The position numbers and the translations under genes were made by a program. This document shows positions 62,613-64,000 of a stretch of DNA of 64,000 bases, piece after piece; within the stretch, counting starts at the first letter, position 1; each line of letters begins with the position of its first letter. The notes under the pieces are model-generated. The model made no database searches, was not told the origin of the DNA, and was given only the letters and a program-made list of their open reading frames with translations. Source of the stretch: Ecdyonurus torrentis (taxonomy: Eukaryota > Arthropoda > Insecta > Ephemeroptera > Heptageniidae); assembly GCA_949318235.1 (NCBI GenBank), contig OX439131.1, positions 15,841,434-15,905,433 on the forward strand, written 5' to 3'.

Positions 62613-64000
62613 GTAATTACTGGAAGCTCCAAAACAAAAAGTACGAAAACAATTACTTAATGTTATTTAATCAACCTTTTCAAATTGTTGATTTGAACTT
62701 CCCATATACCTCTTTTCATTCACATAATAACATTTGAGTATTTGCAGCAACTTCATAGTTTCTAATTTTTTCCATAAGTTAACATGGAAAAAAGTTTGAG
62801 TTTTTCCTTATTTTGGCCAAAATAACATACTAAACGCCAATGAAAGTAATCGGGCAGGCTACAGGTCGGCGAGCGAGGCAACTTGGAAGTACAAGCACCA
62901 CAGCTGCTTCTTTTATAGTTAAATTTGTAATTACTGGAAGCTCCAAAACAAAAAGTACGAAAACAATTACTTAATGTTATTTCATCAACCTTTTCAAATT
63001 GTTGATTTGAACCTCCCATATACCTCTTTTCATTCACATAATAACATTTGAGTATTTGCAGCAACTTCTTAGTTTCACATTTTTCTCATAAGTTAACATG
63101 GAAAAAAGTTTGAGTTTTTGCTATTTTCGCCAAAATAACATACTTAACGCCAATGAAAATAATCGGGCAGGCTAGAGGTTGGCAAGCGGGGCAACTTGGA
63201 AGTACAAGCACCACAGCTGCTTCTTTTATAGTTAAATTTGTAATTACTGGAAGCTCTAAAACAAAAAGTACGAAAACAATTACTTAATGTTATTTCATCA
63301 ACCTTTTCAAATTGTTAATTTGAACCTCCCATATACCTCTTTTCATTCACATAATAACATTTGAGTATTTGCAGCAACTTCTTAGTTTCACATTTTTCCC
63401 ATAAGTTAATATGGAAAAAAGTTTGAGTTTTTCTTATTTTGGCCAAAATAACATACTTAACGCCAATGAAAGTAATCGGGCAGGCTAGAGGTTGGCGAGC
63501 GAGGCAACTTGGAAGTACAAGCACCACAGCTGCTACTTTTATAGTTAAATTTGTAATTACTGGAAGCTCTAAAACAAAAAGTACGAAAACAATTACTTAA
63601 TGTTATTTAATCAACCTTTTCAAATTGTTGATTTGAACTTCCCATATACCTCTTTTCATTCACATAATAACATTTGAGTATTTGCAGCAACTTCATAGTT
63701 TCTAATTTTTTCCATAAGTTAACATGGAAAAAAGTTTGAGTTTTTCCTTATTTTGGCCAAAATAACATACTAAACGCTAATGAAAGTAATCGGGCAGGCT
63801 AGAGGTCAGCGAGCGAGGCAACTTGGAAGTACAAGCACCACAGCTGCTTCTTTTATAGTTAAATTTGTAATTACTGGAATCTCCAAAACAAAAAGTACGA
63901 AAACAATTACTTAATGTTATTTCATCAACCTTTTCAAATTGTTGATTTGAACCTCCCATATACCTCTTTTCATTCACATAATAACATTTAAGTATTTGCA
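62613..64000 (+). repeat. 7-monomer HOR, copy 2, cut by the window edge
   Basis: Monomers 201-204 plus the first 134 bp of monomer 205 repeat 60420-61807 at an offset of 2,193. The copy includes the hybrid monomer at 63553 and the ctggaatctcc monomer at 63867. Confidence 0.82.
63867..64000 (+). repeat. Partial terminal monomer
   Basis: First 134 bp of a monomer of the ctggaatctcc subtype, with gttgattt and atttaagtatttgc as in 50713, 52906, 56350, 59794 and 61674. The array evidently continues beyond the window. Confidence 0.95.

Larger units (their letters stand above)
1..64000 (+). repeat. 313-bp satellite DNA tandem array (204 monomers plus a partial)
   Basis: The entire window consists of head-to-tail copies of one A+T-rich monomer. 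Taking 'gtaattact' as monomer start, copies begin at 1, 314, 627, 940, 1253, 1566, 1879, 2193 and so on to 63867. By my manual count 179 spacings are 313 bp, 18 are 314, one is 315 and six are 312, which sums exactly to the observed span. Monomers differ by scattered substitutions and rare single-base indels. No monomer is inverted and nothing unique interrupts the array. Such arrays are typical of eukaryotic constitutive heterochromatin, often centromeric or subtelomeric; that placement is inference. I do not recognise the satellite family. No stretch of more than 300 bases lies outside the repeat. Confidence 0.98.
45704..64000 (+). repeat. Large HOR unit delta, rearranged, runs off the window
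   Basis: The first nine monomers (45704-48521) follow gamma at an offset of 18,158. From 48522 to about 51 kb the match continues at an offset of 16,592, so a 5-monomer (1,566-bp) HOR copy is missing relative to gamma. From about 51 kb the order seen in the other units breaks up into hybrid monomers and new 18-, 11- and 7-monomer periodicities. Variants specific to delta, such as ctggaatctcc (50726) and agctgcaaaac, are multiplied here and were not seen in the other units. Confidence 0.82.

Noticed and set aside
1..64000. CRISPR array or other prokaryotic repeat system
   Set aside because: Repeat units are 313 bp and directly abutting, with no unique spacers and no associated genes. This is a satellite.
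1..64000. Telomeric repeats or recognisable transposon ends
   Set aside because: No short telomere-type tandem motif, terminal inverted repeats, target-site duplications or transposase/integrase frames were seen.

Overview
The whole 64 kb window is one uninterrupted tandem array of an A+T-rich satellite DNA with a monomer of about 313 bp, always in the same orientation. I see no gene, RNA gene, transposon, inversion or unique sequence. Anchoring on the recurring 'gtaattact', I count 204 complete monomers plus a 134-bp partial one. By my count 179 monomers are 313 bp, 18 are 314, one is 315 and six are 312. The first monomer is about 32% G+C. An array this long, with layered higher-order repeats (HORs), points to eukaryotic heterochromatin (centromeric, pericentromeric or subtelomeric). 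The sequence does not let me name the organism.

The array is built at several nested scales. Four very large units each start with the same monomer variant, at 1, 10331, 27546 and 45704. I call them alpha (33 monomers, 10,330 bp), beta (55, 17,215 bp), gamma (58, 18,158 bp) and delta (at least 58, running off the window). They share one monomer order and differ by in-register gains and losses. Alpha lacks a 12-monomer block. Beta carries a 12-monomer terminal duplication copied from an alpha-like end. Gamma carries a 15-monomer tandem duplication. Delta has one copy of a 5-monomer HOR that is doubled in beta and gamma. Beyond 51 kb delta is a patchwork with 11- and 7-monomer repeats. Shorter HORs of 3 (939 bp) and 5 monomers (about 1,565 bp) sit inside the large units.

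Each monomer holds recognisable landmarks: a 19-bp inverted repeat (67-85 in monomer 1), an 18-bp perfect dyad centred on GGCC (195-212) that is broken in a distinct monomer subtype, and a CpG-containing, G+C-rich segment of about 80 bp ending in CAGCTG. Several junctions lie inside monomers and produce hybrid monomers, as expected from unequal exchange between paralogous monomers. The many 60-139-codon open frames, mostly on the minus strand, are repeat-borne and are not called as genes.
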